Source: Hyphomicrobium nitrativorans NL23 (lineage in GTDB: Bacteria > Pseudomonadota > Alphaproteobacteria > Rhizobiales > Hyphomicrobiaceae). From it: DNA of 64,000 bases. The translations under genes and the position numbers were made by a program. The stretch covers positions 950,501 through 1,014,500 of the forward strand of contig NC_022997.1 of NCBI RefSeq assembly GCF_000503895.1, in the 5' to 3' direction. Each line of letters opens with the position of its first letter. Within the stretch, counting starts at the first letter, position 1. Shown here one piece after another: positions 44,275 to 52,745 of the stretch. Below the pieces are notes generated by a model. It had not been told where the DNA came from, did no database searches, and worked only from the letters and a program-made list of their open reading frames with translations.

Positions 44275-45384
44275 TCACCGAAGTGCGCGGGCGGCGCTGA
44301 TTGGAATGCGATTGCTGGCACCATCGATCGTGGTGCGCGCTTCTTGGGCGCGGGCGTTGGCGGCCTTGATGTCGCTGACGAAGTCCACATGCGGCGTCAG
44401 TGTGAAGAGGACATCGCGGATGCTGGCCCCATCCATGCGGCGCGCGCTGTCGGTGGCGAGCAGCACGCGATGTGCGATGAGTTCGTCGAGGGCGCGTTCG
44501 ATGCTCTTGAGGTTGGCGCTCGTTCGGCAATTGTGCAAAAGCCCCGAGTCGCGATCGATGGTGGAATAGAGAATGCGGTAGGGGTGCGTCAGGTGAGCGT
44601 TGGTGTACTCGTGACTGAGCCGTTTGTGCAGCCATCGCGCGAGTGGCGACTTGAGGCTCATCAGCACGGCGTAGTTGAACTGCCGGTAGGAGAGGGCATT
44701 GATACTGGCACTCAACAGGGCCGGCAGGCGGGCCGTCCACATGGATTTGGGATCTTCGGCCAGATCGAGGCGGGTAACGCGGGTGAGATCGCTGAGAATG
44801 GGGTTGGTGTAGACGGCGCGCTTTGCCCCTCGACCTTCGATGGCGACGTCGACGACAGTCTTGGAGAGGATTTCGAGGGATTGCTTGATTTCCGCGATCG
44901 AGCGCGTGCGGCCGCGCCGGGCGAGTTCGGTACGGATCATATGTAAAGTGAAGCGCACCCAGCTCTCGCCGCGTCGGCTGTCGTGATAGCCGCAGGCTTG
45001 ATCGGTGAAGATCTTCTTGAGCACCTCTTCGATGAGCTCCTCATCGGTCGAGGGATAGAAGTCGACCCGCTTGCCGTCGATGAGGAGGCTTGCCGGCTGC
45101 AGGCTCAAGGTGCAGGTGAGCGTTGGGTTTCCGGCCTTGGGCGCCGGACGGTAGTCGAACGCGCGCTGATAGAGCGGCAGGCGTCCCGACGCGTCGCGCA
45201 GAAGTGCCTGCATGCGCGCGGAGAAGCTGTACTTGGGGAGGGCATCCCAGAGCTCGATGGTGTTGGAGAGGTTTTCGGGCTTGCCGAAGAAGCGTGTGAA
45301 GAGGTCGTACTGAAGGTCCTGCGCGCCTGCGGGCAGGGCGGAAGCTGCGGCAGGACAACTGCCATCTGAGACGCGCGAAACCAC
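44275..45384 (-). CDS. repA: RepA-type plasmid replication initiator
   Basis: The protein is 369 residues. Its body matches RepA proteins of alphaproteobacterial and pseudomonad plasmids: LQYDLFTRFFGKPENLSNTI, LWDALPKYSF, then a winged-helix stretch TRSIAEIKQSLEILSKTVVD and a second module with SYRQFNYAVLMSLKSPLARW. It would bind the neighbouring iterons and start replication. The start shown is a GTG without a strong ribosome site, so the N-terminus is uncertain. Its stop lies 27 bases from the iteron array. Confidence 0.82.
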   Translation of the reverse strand: MVSRVSDGSCPAAASALPAGAQDLQYDLFTRFFGKPENLSNTIELWDALPKYSFSARMQALLRDASGRLPLYQRAFDYRPAPKAGNPTLTCTLSLQPASLLIDGKRVDFYPSTDEELIEEVLKKIFTDQACGYHDSRRGESWVRFTLHMIRTELARRGRTRSIAEIKQSLEILSKTVVDVAIEGRGAKRAVYTNPILSDLTRVTRLDLAEDPKSMWTARLPALLSASINALSYRQFNYAVLMSLKSPLARWLHKRLSHEYTNAHLTHPYRILYSTIDRDSGLLHNCRTSANLKSIERALDELIAHRVLLATDSARRMDGASIRDVLFTLTPHVDFVSDIKAANARAQEARTTIDGASNRIPISAARALR

Positions 45385-45469
45385 GGCCCGATGCTGCCGC
45401 CAGGCAACATGTCAGTCAACGGACAAAAACCATTTGTCCCCGTGAATCCAAACGGGTTACACTTCGCGC

Positions 45470-46027
45470 GTGAAGCATTGCGTGTATGCCCTCATTGATC
45501 CCCGTTCGGATGGGGTCTTCTACATCGGCCAGACCTCGGACTTGTCGCGGCGGCGTGCTGAGCACCTTGAGGGGACCGATCAGCTTTCAGGCTTGGTCGT
45601 GCGTCAGATCCGGTTGGCGGGGTTTCTGCCGCTGGTCATGGTATTGGAGCGCTGTGAGAGCATGGATGCGGCATTGAGATCCGAGATCTTCTGGATCGAG
45701 TTGGCACGCACCCGGGGGATGTCTCTGCTCAATTCCCAGGCGGTGGGCGGAGCGGTCAAGCGCCACGCAACGCGGCAAGCTCTCACCGATACCCTTGAGA
45801 TGATGGCGGGCGAGAAGGCTGACGCTCCCGATCTGGCCCGCATTGCCAACGGCCGGCCGCGGCGGGCAGGGGCAGCGTGGTCGGCGTCCGAGCGACGACG
45901 TCTTGCCGGCATGCTCAAGGCCAACATGAGCCCCGAGGCGATGGCCGATGCACTCGAGCGCCTGCCGGCCGATGTCCACCGCGAGCTTGCCAAGGCCAAA
46001 GGCAGGCGCCGTAGCCGGCTGCATTAA
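45470..46027 (+). CDS. GIY-YIG domain protein
   Basis: The 185 residues open with KHCVYALIDPRSDGVFYIGQTSD, in which VYALID and FYIG stand for the GIY and YIG motifs. An Arg (RRRAEH) and a Glu in SEIFWIELA complete the nuclease core. The remaining 90 residues are helical and basic. It may be a small endonuclease of a mobile element. It is divergent from repA by 85 bases, and its stop overlaps the convergent relaxase by four bases. Confidence 0.75.
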   Translation: MKHCVYALIDPRSDGVFYIGQTSDLSRRRAEHLEGTDQLSGLVVRQIRLAGFLPLVMVLERCESMDAALRSEIFWIELARTRGMSLLNSQAVGGAVKRHATRQALTDTLEMMAGEKADAPDLARIANGRPRRAGAAWSASERRRLAGMLKANMSPEAMADALERLPADVHRELAKAKGRRRSRLH

Positions 46028-47283
46028 TCCCGCTCGCGCCGCCGCTCCTGGGGGCGCGCACGCCCAAGCGTCCGATGTGCGCCGCGCCCCTCTTTGCGGC
46101 TCCAACGTTTTTCACGCGTATCGGCACCGGCCGAACTGAGATCGCGGCTTAGGATCTGCCTGTGTTCCTCGCGCGGCACGAACCTTTGCGCAGGATCGCC
46201 ACGCAGCTTGAAATTGAGCCGCGCCTTGAGACCCATGTGTTCGCGCTCCGATCGGCTGCGGGCATGGGCGATGAGGCGCTCATCGCGCTCGCGCTCGACG
46301 CGATGCCGGTTTTTGAGCTTCGCCATCTCAGCGGTGTGCTGAGCCTCGAACGTAACGCGCTGCTCCTTGATGCGTATCTCGAGATTGGCCAATGTCTTCT
46401 TGAGATCGGAGATACGGCGCTCCTGGCGTGCGGTTTCGCCGGTGAGGCGTTTTGTAAATCGGACGATGGCGGCAAACAGCCCCTTGAGGCTACGCTGTCC
46501 TTCGAGCGCCGAAATCTGCCGTGCGACGGTATCGCGCGCGGCGCCATAGAGCTCCTCAAGCCGCCGCTCGAAGATCCTGCGCCGATAGGCGAGGCGGGAG
46601 ACAATCTGCAGGCGATCGGCGGTCTGCTGCAGGGAACGCTCGGTGCGGATCTGATCGGGCGATTTTTCCATATAGAGGCGGACGGTTTCGTATTCGTGCC
46701 GGGTGAGGTTGTCGTTCTTGACATATTCGCCGGCGGCGCGCCGCGCATTGTGATTGACGCGCAGGTCACAGAGAATGCGGCCTGTCTCGCGTTCATAGCG
46801 CTCGGCCCATTTGGAGAGCTTGATCCAATCGCGTTTGATATCGGCGGCGCGGCCGGTCAGGTGACAGATACGATTGACGACCACGTGGACGTGCGGCTGC
46901 GGTTCGTCGGTATGGCAGAAGACGACGGCTTGGCGTCCGTCCATATGCAGGGTTTTGAGCGCTTCATCGACGGCGCGCAGCATTTCATCCTTCGACGGGT
47001 TTTGTGACGGATCCCAGGCGAGCGTCAGGGAATAGACCGGCTTCTTGCAGCGCTGTCCGGTCAGCCGTTCGCCTGCGGCGGCCTTGAGTTCTTTCTGGTG
47101 CGTGGCGGTGAAGGCCATGATGCGCCAGGCCCGTTCAACATTGTCGGTCGGCAAGTTCCGTGTCTGGGTCCAGGCAACACGGTCCGACGTCGCCGGACCG
47201 GGATCACCCTCACGACGCTTGTCGTGCGCCATGTAGGACACGCAGCCGCGAAACGAGGTGCCGGTGGTGACAACCGGGATCAT
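46024..47283 (-). CDS. Relaxase / mobilization nuclease (VirD2-like)
   Basis: The 419 residues include a candidate catalytic Tyr near residue 17 in GCVSYMAHDKR. The metal-binding motif III is HTDEPQPHVHVVVNR. A long coiled-coil, Arg/Glu-rich C-terminus follows, as in mobilization relaxases. It would nick oriT and lead the strand through a coupling protein. The start overlaps the MobC stop (ATGA). Motif III looks closest to the MOBP/VirD2 group; the exact MOB class is uncertain. Confidence 0.88.
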   Translation of the reverse strand: MIPVVTTGTSFRGCVSYMAHDKRREGDPGPATSDRVAWTQTRNLPTDNVERAWRIMAFTATHQKELKAAAGERLTGQRCKKPVYSLTLAWDPSQNPSKDEMLRAVDEALKTLHMDGRQAVVFCHTDEPQPHVHVVVNRICHLTGRAADIKRDWIKLSKWAERYERETGRILCDLRVNHNARRAAGEYVKNDNLTRHEYETVRLYMEKSPDQIRTERSLQQTADRLQIVSRLAYRRRIFERRLEELYGAARDTVARQISALEGQRSLKGLFAAIVRFTKRLTGETARQERRISDLKKTLANLEIRIKEQRVTFEAQHTAEMAKLKNRHRVERERDERLIAHARSRSEREHMGLKARLNFKLRGDPAQRFVPREEHRQILSRDLSSAGADTREKRWSRKEGRGAHRTLGRARPQERRRERD

Positions 47284-47678
47284 GCGCCACCTTCCAGATC
47301 CATCATGCGATCGAGCGCGTCATTGATCTCATCGAGAACCTGATCGAGACCGGGCGGTATGAGGCCTGAGGCGTTGGCGATGCGGGTCAGCTGATTGAGG
47401 TTGACGCCGATGGCATTGATCTCACGCACGAGCGGCAGATAGGTCGGCCGGAACATGGGCGTCTCGGCGCGCGGTGGCGGGACGGCGGTTCGCCCGAGCG
47501 CGGCATGACGCACGAAGTCAGAGAGCGACATTTGGGCGGCGACGGCGGCCGAGAGGATAGCCTGCTGCTCGAGCGGTGAGACGCGTGTTGCAATCACCTG
47601 CGAGCGCCGCTCGGGATCGGGCGGTTGCGCCACCCTCTGGGCCGAGGGATCGCGTCGCTTGTTGCGGGCTCCAGCCAT
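47280..47678 (-). CDS. mobC: MobC-like relaxosome protein
   Basis: The 132 residues are basic at the N-terminus. A ribbon-helix-helix-like segment follows (VIATRVSPLEQQAILSAAVA with MSLSDFVRHAALG). The MobC hallmark NAIGVNLNQLTRIAN comes next. It helps the relaxase open oriT. It is coupled to the relaxase and is read away from the oriT-like region at 47679-47946. Confidence 0.88.
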   Translation of the reverse strand: MAGARNKRRDPSAQRVAQPPDPERRSQVIATRVSPLEQQAILSAAVAAQMSLSDFVRHAALGRTAVPPPRAETPMFRPTYLPLVREINAIGVNLNQLTRIANASGLIPPGLDQVLDEINDALDRMMDLEGGA

Positions 47679-47946
47679 CGCGTGTGCTCGCCATCCAATC
47701 TTGCGCGGGTGCAGGTAAGTGCCGCGCGCTGAGCCGTGGGGTGTCGGTGCAGGAAGGGGCCGCGGAAGGCCCCTTAGCCCTGCCCAGATGGGTTTGTTTA
47801 CAAACCTCTATCTGGCTACCCCGCTAAAAGCGCGATTTAGCACAATTCATTTGACACAAAAACCAGAATTCAAAGAATTATAGAAACACGTCGCGAGGGA
47901 AATAATAAATAAAAGCATAAACTCAAAAGAGGGTCAGAATAAATCT
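47679..47946. other. Candidate origin of transfer (oriT) and divergent promoter region
   Basis: The region contains GGTAAGTGC at 47714-47722, which resembles the nic core TAAGTG|C of RSF1010-type elements. An 8-base hairpin (AAGGGGCC/GGCCCCTT at 47754-47775) and a nested inverted repeat at 47784-47815 (outer CCAGAT/ATCTGG, inner GGTTTGT/ACAAACC) follow. A sharply A+T-rich tail then runs to 47946. An ATCTTGCG at about 47697 is a weaker P-type nic lookalike. The nic position is a guess. Confidence 0.5.
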
Positions 47947-48306
47947 ATGAAAAGCGTATTTGTGCGTAAAGCAAAAAATTTGATCGGACCGGTTTTCTCC
48001 GGCCCGATCAAGGCCGCTGCCGAGACTTTGGCGCGGCCCGAGGCAGCGACAGCGGCCCATAAAGCCGTGCCGCACGCCGGTGCAGAGGCGACGCAGGCCT
48101 GGCGCATCCTGGAAGCGCGTTTCGGCACCGTTCCAACGCCGGACACGCAGTCCCGCGTGCAGAAAAACCTTTCGATTGCGCGCGGGGATGCCGACCGCAT
48201 GGCAGGCCTGGCTCGCCGGGACGGCCTAAGCCAGGCCCGCCTGCTGGCGCACGCGCTCGATTGCTATGAGGCCGCCTATGGTGGTCTGGAGCCGGAGGGA
48301 GGCTAG
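47947..48306 (+). CDS. Small basic protein beside oriT
   Basis: This protein of 119 residues is rich in Ala, Arg and Lys, with RVQKNLSIARGDADRMAGLA, then DGLSQARLLAHALDCYEAAY. The end has the helix-turn-helix feel of a ribbon-helix-helix protein, without clear homology. It reads away from the oriT candidate and ends 4 bases before the next gene. A relaxosome accessory or transfer-operon regulator is a reasonable guess. Confidence 0.6.
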   Translation: MKSVFVRKAKNLIGPVFSGPIKAAAETLARPEAATAAHKAVPHAGAEATQAWRILEARFGTVPTPDTQSRVQKNLSIARGDADRMAGLARRDGLSQARLLAHALDCYEAAYGGLEPEGG

Positions 48307-48310
48307 GGCT

Positions 48311-49672
48311 ATGCGGGCGTTGCTGGTCGGCTTGTCGGTGATTGCCGCCTTCGTGCTCATGGCGGTGTCGGCGCATTTGAACTACGGCTTCATGGCGGGG
48401 TTTGCGCACACCTCTGAGGCGGCGATGGCGCTCGGCGCGGCCGCCGTGGCCGGCGACATCCTGAAGGCCTGTCTGCCGTTCTTTCTCGTCCTCGCCTGGC
48501 GGTCGCGCCGATGGCTATTCCTAGTGCTAGGAGCGCCGGCATGGGGTTTGCTTTCGGCGGTCTCGCTGCTTGCTGCGCTGGGCTATGCCGCAGACATCCG
48601 CGACCGGCACGCCCAGGTTCGCCAGACCGAGACGGAGCTTTTGAGGCGCGCCGTCGCAGACGAGACTCGCCTTGTGCGCCGCGTTGAAGCGACGAACGAA
48701 GCGCGCTCGCCTGCTGTCATCGAGGCAGACTTGGCGGCGCTGCGCCAGGATGCGCGTTGGACGACGTCGGTAGCGTGCACGGAGGCCACGGTCCGAGCCT
48801 CGCGCACGTACTGCGCGCACTACCTCTCGATGAAGGGCGAGCTCGAAACCGCGCGCGATCGGGTGACGTGGGAGGATCAACTGACAGAAGTGCGCCGCGA
48901 GATCGCGCGCTTGCGTGCGGACGGGGCGGGCTTGATGCGCGAGCCGCAGGTCGAGATGCTCGCGATGCTATCGGGTGAGAGCGCGCCGCGTGTGCGCACG
49001 GCCCTGGTTCTGCTGGCGGCGCTCTTTCTCGAGGTCGGCAGCGGTCTCGGTCTTTACCTGGCGCTACAACACAGCGCGCCGCGTGCCGCCTCCGTCCGCG
49101 AAAGCGCCAAGCGTCTGCCAGAGGCTGCGGCCCCGATCGCACTGCCCTCCGCGCAGTCGGCGCGGGCGCGGATGGAAGCGTTCTGGGTTGCGCGCATTGT
49201 GCCCGCGCCTGGCGCGCGGCTCTCGATCGACGCGGCCTGGTCCGCCTATGAGCAGTGGTGCGCGGGCTCGTCGGCAGAGCCCGTGTCACGTGCCGGTTTC
49301 GATGCGCTGTTCTGGGCGCTCGTCGCCGAGTTGCGTCTGTCGCGCACGACGACGGCCGTGCGCGGCCTTGCGCTTGCGGCAGGACCGGAGGCCTTCCGCG
49401 CGCGCCTGCCTGCGTCGAACGCAGGCAGGCCACGCCATGCGATCACTGCCGCGCACGACGTTGCGATTGGAAGGGGCTGTCGAGAGCCACCTGAGCTCGG
49501 TGGTTGCGACCGGCGTGCTTGTCCACACGGCCCAGCAGTAGCGGTGTGTGCGCGTCCACCGGTTGGCTTCGGTCGGATTGCCCTGGGGAAAGCAGGTGCA
49601 GTCATCGAGCACGAACACGCGCGCCGGCGGCCGTTTGATCCAACTGGCATGGCGAGCGGGATGGGCCAGTGA
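48311..49672 (+). CDS. Polytopic membrane protein with coiled-coil (C-terminus possibly altered)
   Basis: The ATG at 48311 follows the previous stop by 4 bases. Residues 1-95 hold about three helices (LLVGLSVIAAFVLMAVS, ACLPFFLVLAW, APAWGLLSAVSLLAAL). A helical, charged stretch with ELLRRAVADETRLVRRVEA follows, then another helix near 235-255 and a helical end. No family is recognised; the position suggests a transfer-related role. The last 129 codons overlap the convergent DNA methylase gene on the other strand. Residues after about 355 look like its antisense rather than natural protein. Confidence 0.6.
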   Translation: MRALLVGLSVIAAFVLMAVSAHLNYGFMAGFAHTSEAAMALGAAAVAGDILKACLPFFLVLAWRSRRWLFLVLGAPAWGLLSAVSLLAALGYAADIRDRHAQVRQTETELLRRAVADETRLVRRVEATNEARSPAVIEADLAALRQDARWTTSVACTEATVRASRTYCAHYLSMKGELETARDRVTWEDQLTEVRREIARLRADGAGLMREPQVEMLAMLSGESAPRVRTALVLLAALFLEVGSGLGLYLALQHSAPRAASVRESAKRLPEAAAPIALPSAQSARARMEAFWVARIVPAPGARLSIDAAWSAYEQWCAGSSAEPVSRAGFDALFWALVAELRLSRTTTAVRGLALAAGPEAFRARLPASNAGRPRHAITAAHDVAIGRGCREPPELGGCDRRACPHGPAVAVCARPPVGFGRIALGKAGAVIEHEHARRRPFDPTGMASGMGQ

Positions 49673-50077
49673 ACTCAGGTTGAGCAGCATGGCGACCTTG
49701 CCGCCGGTATGGGCGGTAAGCGCGAGGGCCTTGCGCACGAAGCGATCGGCGAGACCATCGCCATAGGGCGGATTGGTGACAATGTGTTTGCCGCGCGGGA
49801 TTTCGCATTCGAGAAAGTCGAGCCCGGCCTTGCCGTACCCGTAGTCGGCAAGATCGGATGCAAAGACCTCATAGCCGGCGCGCACGATCTCTTTGGCCAT
49901 CCAGCCTTCCCCGCAGGCACATTCCCAGATGGAGCCGTCGAAGCGTTCGGCGTCGAGGAAAGCGCGCGTGGCGGCGGGTGGCGTCGGATAATACTCGTTT
50001 GGCGCCCGGTTTGGGGCGAGCCGGGGCCCGCCGGGAAGGCGGCGGGCCGGGCTGATCTGTTGGCAATCGAGGCTCAT
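49286..50077 (-). CDS. DNA methylase (NPPY class)
   Basis: From the ATG at 50077 the protein opens with a short leader, then EYYPTPPAATRAFLD, the S-adenosylmethionine segment WECACGEGWMAKEI and FASDLADYG, then the catalytic IVTNPPYGDGLADRFV. FVLDDCTCFPQGNP and RYCWAVW complete the fold at about residue 180. This is a common stand-alone methylase of alphaproteobacterial plasmids. The remaining 75 or so residues are Arg-rich and are antisense to the convergent membrane-protein gene. The true end is likely nearer 49480, or a deletion has removed the original stop. Confidence 0.78.
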   Translation of the reverse strand: MSLDCQQISPARRLPGGPRLAPNRAPNEYYPTPPAATRAFLDAERFDGSIWECACGEGWMAKEIVRAGYEVFASDLADYGYGKAGLDFLECEIPRGKHIVTNPPYGDGLADRFVRKALALTAHTGGKVAMLLNLSSLAHPARHASWIKRPPARVFVLDDCTCFPQGNPTEANRWTRTHRYCWAVWTSTPVATTELRWLSTAPSNRNVVRGSDRMAWPACVRRRQARAEGLRSCRKRKAAHGRRRARQTQLGDERPEQRIETGT

Positions 50078-50310
50078 GCGAACCCCCGATCGTTCGATGT
50101 GACGGGGCTGAGGAAGATGACGCCGGCACCGGCGCGACCGAACCCTTCCGGCACGACATCGAGGCGCATGATTGCGCCCTTGCCGGATTTCCGCGCCCAC
50201 ACGGCGCCGCACTCGACGGGCTTGGAGAGTTTCTCGCCGGTCTCGTCGCGACCGATGACGGCCGAGAAGGAGACGCGGTGGGTTGGCAGGGCTTTTTGGG
50301 AGGTGCTCAT
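50074..50310 (-). CDS. Small conserved-looking protein coupled to the methylase
   Basis: This is a 78-residue protein from the ATG at 50310 with AAAGGA upstream. It includes THRVSFSAVIGRDETGEK, a GAVWARKSGKGAIMRLDVVPEG core and a final Asn/Arg-rich end. This single-domain sequence resembles the small cytosolic proteins often found before such methylases on plasmids. The function is unknown. The stop overlaps the methylase start (ATGA), so the two are translated together. Confidence 0.6.
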   Translation of the reverse strand: MSTSQKALPTHRVSFSAVIGRDETGEKLSKPVECGAVWARKSGKGAIMRLDVVPEGFGRAGAGVIFLSPVTSNDRGFA

Positions 50311-50650
50311 GATGAGATCCTTTCTTGTTATTGCGACGGCCTGATTGCCGTCGTGAGGCCTGAGACGCACATCGCCCGCTCCCGACGCGCCAGCAAAACG
50401 AACGGGATGGCACGCCCCGGCTTTGGCCGGCGTGGCGTGCCCCTGTTTGGGCTTGCTTGCGCGAGCGCGACGCGCGGTCGGGAGAGATGTGCGAGGCCCA
50501 CGACGCTGACGGCAATCAGCGCGGTCTGCGATCAAGAAGGAGAGGAGTTTTGAGCAGAACAAGCTCAGGCGCGAACCCCGTGACGCCCGACGTCACGCGG
50601 GCGAAGATCAGCGGCGATGCTCGCACGGGCCCGTGTGCCGCCCGTGAGGA
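50311..50650. other. Gap of about 340 bases without a gene
   Basis: The gap separates two leftward genes. It is G+C-rich and holds no recognisable product. It likely contains the promoter of the small-protein/methylase pair. Confidence 0.35.
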
Positions 50651-51568
50651 TCAGCGTTTGGCCTTGTCGGCGAGGCGGGGCGGGAGCGCGGTGCGTCGGG
50701 TCGGACGTTTTCTCCGGCGCACGCCGGCGACATTCCTGAGCGCCAGTTCGTCGGTCACGAGCTGCTGAAGAACGGGTTCGAGCCAAAGATCCTTGATGAT
50801 GGTGTCGTCCTCGAACTCCAGCAGGGGTACGAAATCGTATTTGATCTTATCGCGCTGCGATGCCGGCACGCGTACGAGCACACTGGTTGATCGCAGATAC
50901 TGGCCGCGTTCGGGTTCGTACTGCAGCGTGTACATGCGGGCCCGATTGATGCCGTGCACACCTGAGGTTTGTTTTTCGATCATGCACATCATGGCCATGC
51001 CGTCCTCGAGGTCCTGGCGCGCCCGCATGATTGCGAAGTAGGACTTGCCGCCGCGGGCGGTGGCATAGCCCTCCCAGAGCAGGCGCACTTCGGGAAGGCT
51101 GCCGATCTGGGGGCGGTATTGTTCCTCCTCGATGAAGAGGCGAGGTTTTTCGGGATCGTTCTGGAAGCGCAGGGAGACGCGTCCGAGGCGCATGTATCGG
51201 CTATTCGTGAGCGAGTGCGCGTAGGTCTGGTAGTGCCCTTCGATGTGCAATGCGCTCTTGGCCATCTTGGGACCGTTGGTGCCGTAGAAGAGGGCCAAGT
51301 CGAGATCGCACTCGGGCAATGTATGGGGCAGAAGCGTACGATCCTGTGACCGGACGAAGGCAGTGAGCACATCGCGGGTGTGCGAGCTGATGGGCCGGCC
51401 GCTCATGGCGTGACAGACGGCATTGTAGGAAATACCGGTGGGGCTACCGTAGCGATCCGGGTTCTTGTTGATCAAATTGCGAACGTTATTGGCGTTCCAG
51501 AGCTCCCGATTCTCTTCTCGCAATTTCCGAAGCGCTTTCTTCAGTGCCGGATCGGCCCGTCCGCGCAT
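50651..51568 (-). CDS. Hypothetical protein, possible DNA-binding regulator
   Basis: The 305 residues start from the ATG at 51568, which has GGGGGAG upstream. A longer reading from 51685 is less likely. The first 90 residues are helical with charge (LKKALRKLREENRELWNANN, then ISYNAVCHAMSGRPISSHTR) and could form a helix-turn-helix. The rest is a beta-rich domain without a match. The basic end RRRKRPTRRT suggests nucleic-acid contact. It is read away from the transfer operon that starts at 51748 and could regulate it. Confidence 0.6.
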   Translation of the reverse strand: MRGRADPALKKALRKLREENRELWNANNVRNLINKNPDRYGSPTGISYNAVCHAMSGRPISSHTRDVLTAFVRSQDRTLLPHTLPECDLDLALFYGTNGPKMAKSALHIEGHYQTYAHSLTNSRYMRLGRVSLRFQNDPEKPRLFIEEEQYRPQIGSLPEVRLLWEGYATARGGKSYFAIMRARQDLEDGMAMMCMIEKQTSGVHGINRARMYTLQYEPERGQYLRSTSVLVRVPASQRDKIKYDFVPLLEFEDDTIIKDLWLEPVLQQLVTDELALRNVAGVRRRKRPTRRTALPPRLADKAKR

Positions 51569-51747
51569 GGCAGTCTCCCCCTTGGCGTCGCTGCGTGGAG
51601 AGTGTCGCTGATTCACTTCTGGCGCAAGGAAGAGGTGAACGGATGGACCGTAAAAGGAGAATGGCTCGGTAATCAGGGGAGCCATTACGCCGCTAGGATT
51701 CCTGCAGTTCCCGCAAGGACGGGAACGCTCAAGCAGGAGCAGACCTC

Positions 51748-52347
51748 ATGATCGACGTGACAAGACTTGCCGGCAGCGCGGGTGTTCTTGCCGGCGCGGC
51801 GCTTCTCTGGTGTGCCGGTTCCTATGTGGCCGCACCGACCATTGGCGAGCGGTTGGTCGTCAAGGGCGGGGAGATTGCGCGCTGCACGGCTGCGCTCAAG
51901 AGCGCTGCGGCAGAAAGCACCGAAGCGGCCATCGCAGCCGTACCCAAGCCGCGCCAGATCCCCGACACGGGCGCTGCCATGCGGCAGATCATGGGCAGCA
52001 TTTTCGGCGGGTATCCGGGGGGCAACGCATACATGCAGCGTTATGGCGGGCAGTTCGAGCAATTCGGCCGAAGCATCGCGGCACCGCTTGAAGCGCAGGT
52101 CGACGCGGCGCGCGAAGACTACAACGCGGTTGTGTCGCGTGTGCGTCAGGTGGGGGAGCTCAACGCTGCGGCATCGGGCGATGTCTGTACCTGCCGCGCG
52201 CGCGCGGTGATCAACAGCGCCGACGGCCGATCGGGTGTTGCGTGGCATGTAGGGTCGCTCGGCTTCATCAGCGCATTCCCGGTCAGTGATTGGCAAAGCG
52301 CCATGCGCCGCCCCGAGATCATCAGCCAGTGCGAGGTGCGCGCATGA
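51748..52347 (+). CDS. Hypothetical exported/membrane protein of the transfer operon
   Basis: The 199 residues have one N-terminal helix (LAGSAGVLAGAALLWCAGSYVA), then a soluble part with Cys residues (EIARCTAALK, GDVCTCRARAV, ISQCEV) that would be periplasmic. It may form disulfides. There is no family match. It is the first gene of a rightward operon with four-base overlaps that leads to the VirD4-like protein, so a role in DNA transfer is likely. Confidence 0.6.
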   Translation: MIDVTRLAGSAGVLAGAALLWCAGSYVAAPTIGERLVVKGGEIARCTAALKSAAAESTEAAIAAVPKPRQIPDTGAAMRQIMGSIFGGYPGGNAYMQRYGGQFEQFGRSIAAPLEAQVDAAREDYNAVVSRVRQVGELNAAASGDVCTCRARAVINSADGRSGVAWHVGSLGFISAFPVSDWQSAMRRPEIISQCEVRA

Positions 52348-52745
52348 CGGAGTTCTATCGCTGCGGCAGATGGGCCGTGACGCCGGATCGTGTCGAGACC
52401 CCGCGCAAGGACTTCGATACGCGCAGCATCACGGCCGTCGAAGTCTCGCGCATGCCCTTCTGGAGTGCTTTGGGCCTTGCGGCCGGGGCGGTCCTTACGA
52501 CGTTCTTTCTGCATCACATTCTCTACCTGTCGGAGATTGCGGGCGTGCTGCTCGCATCGGGCGTCGGTGTGTTTGCGGCCTCGCAGGTCGGCACCATGCA
52601 GGTGAGCGGCGCGAGCTGGCGCGGCACCGAGACCGGCTACGTGTGGGGCCCGTTGTGGCGGCTTGAGGCCATGCGGTCTGCCATCCGAGCGGCACAGGTG
52701 GCTCACCGGACCGAAATCGGGCGCGACCTGCACGAGGGGAGGTGA
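52344..52745 (+). CDS. Small membrane protein of the transfer operon
   Basis: The 133 residues have two central helices (SALGLAAGAVLTTFFLHHIL and SEIAGVLLASGVGVFAASQV) between polar ends, like a small inner-membrane subunit. No family is recognised. Its start overlaps the preceding stop (ATGA), and its stop overlaps the coupling-protein start, so it is translated together with them. Confidence 0.6.
   Translation: MTEFYRCGRWAVTPDRVETPRKDFDTRSITAVEVSRMPFWSALGLAAGAVLTTFFLHHILYLSEIAGVLLASGVGVFAASQVGTMQVSGASWRGTETGYVWGPLWRLEAMRSAIRAAQVAHRTEIGRDLHEGR

Noticed and set aside
43008-44390. A 460-codon leftward frame and a 425-codon rightward frame (43669-44946) across the parA-repA interval
   Set aside because: Both are Arg/Pro/Ser-rich, match no family, run through the iteron array and partly through repA, and look like chance frames in G+C-rich non-coding DNA.
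46162-47007. A 281-codon frame antisense to the relaxase
   Set aside because: The relaxase motifs on the other strand are unambiguous, so this frame is a shadow.
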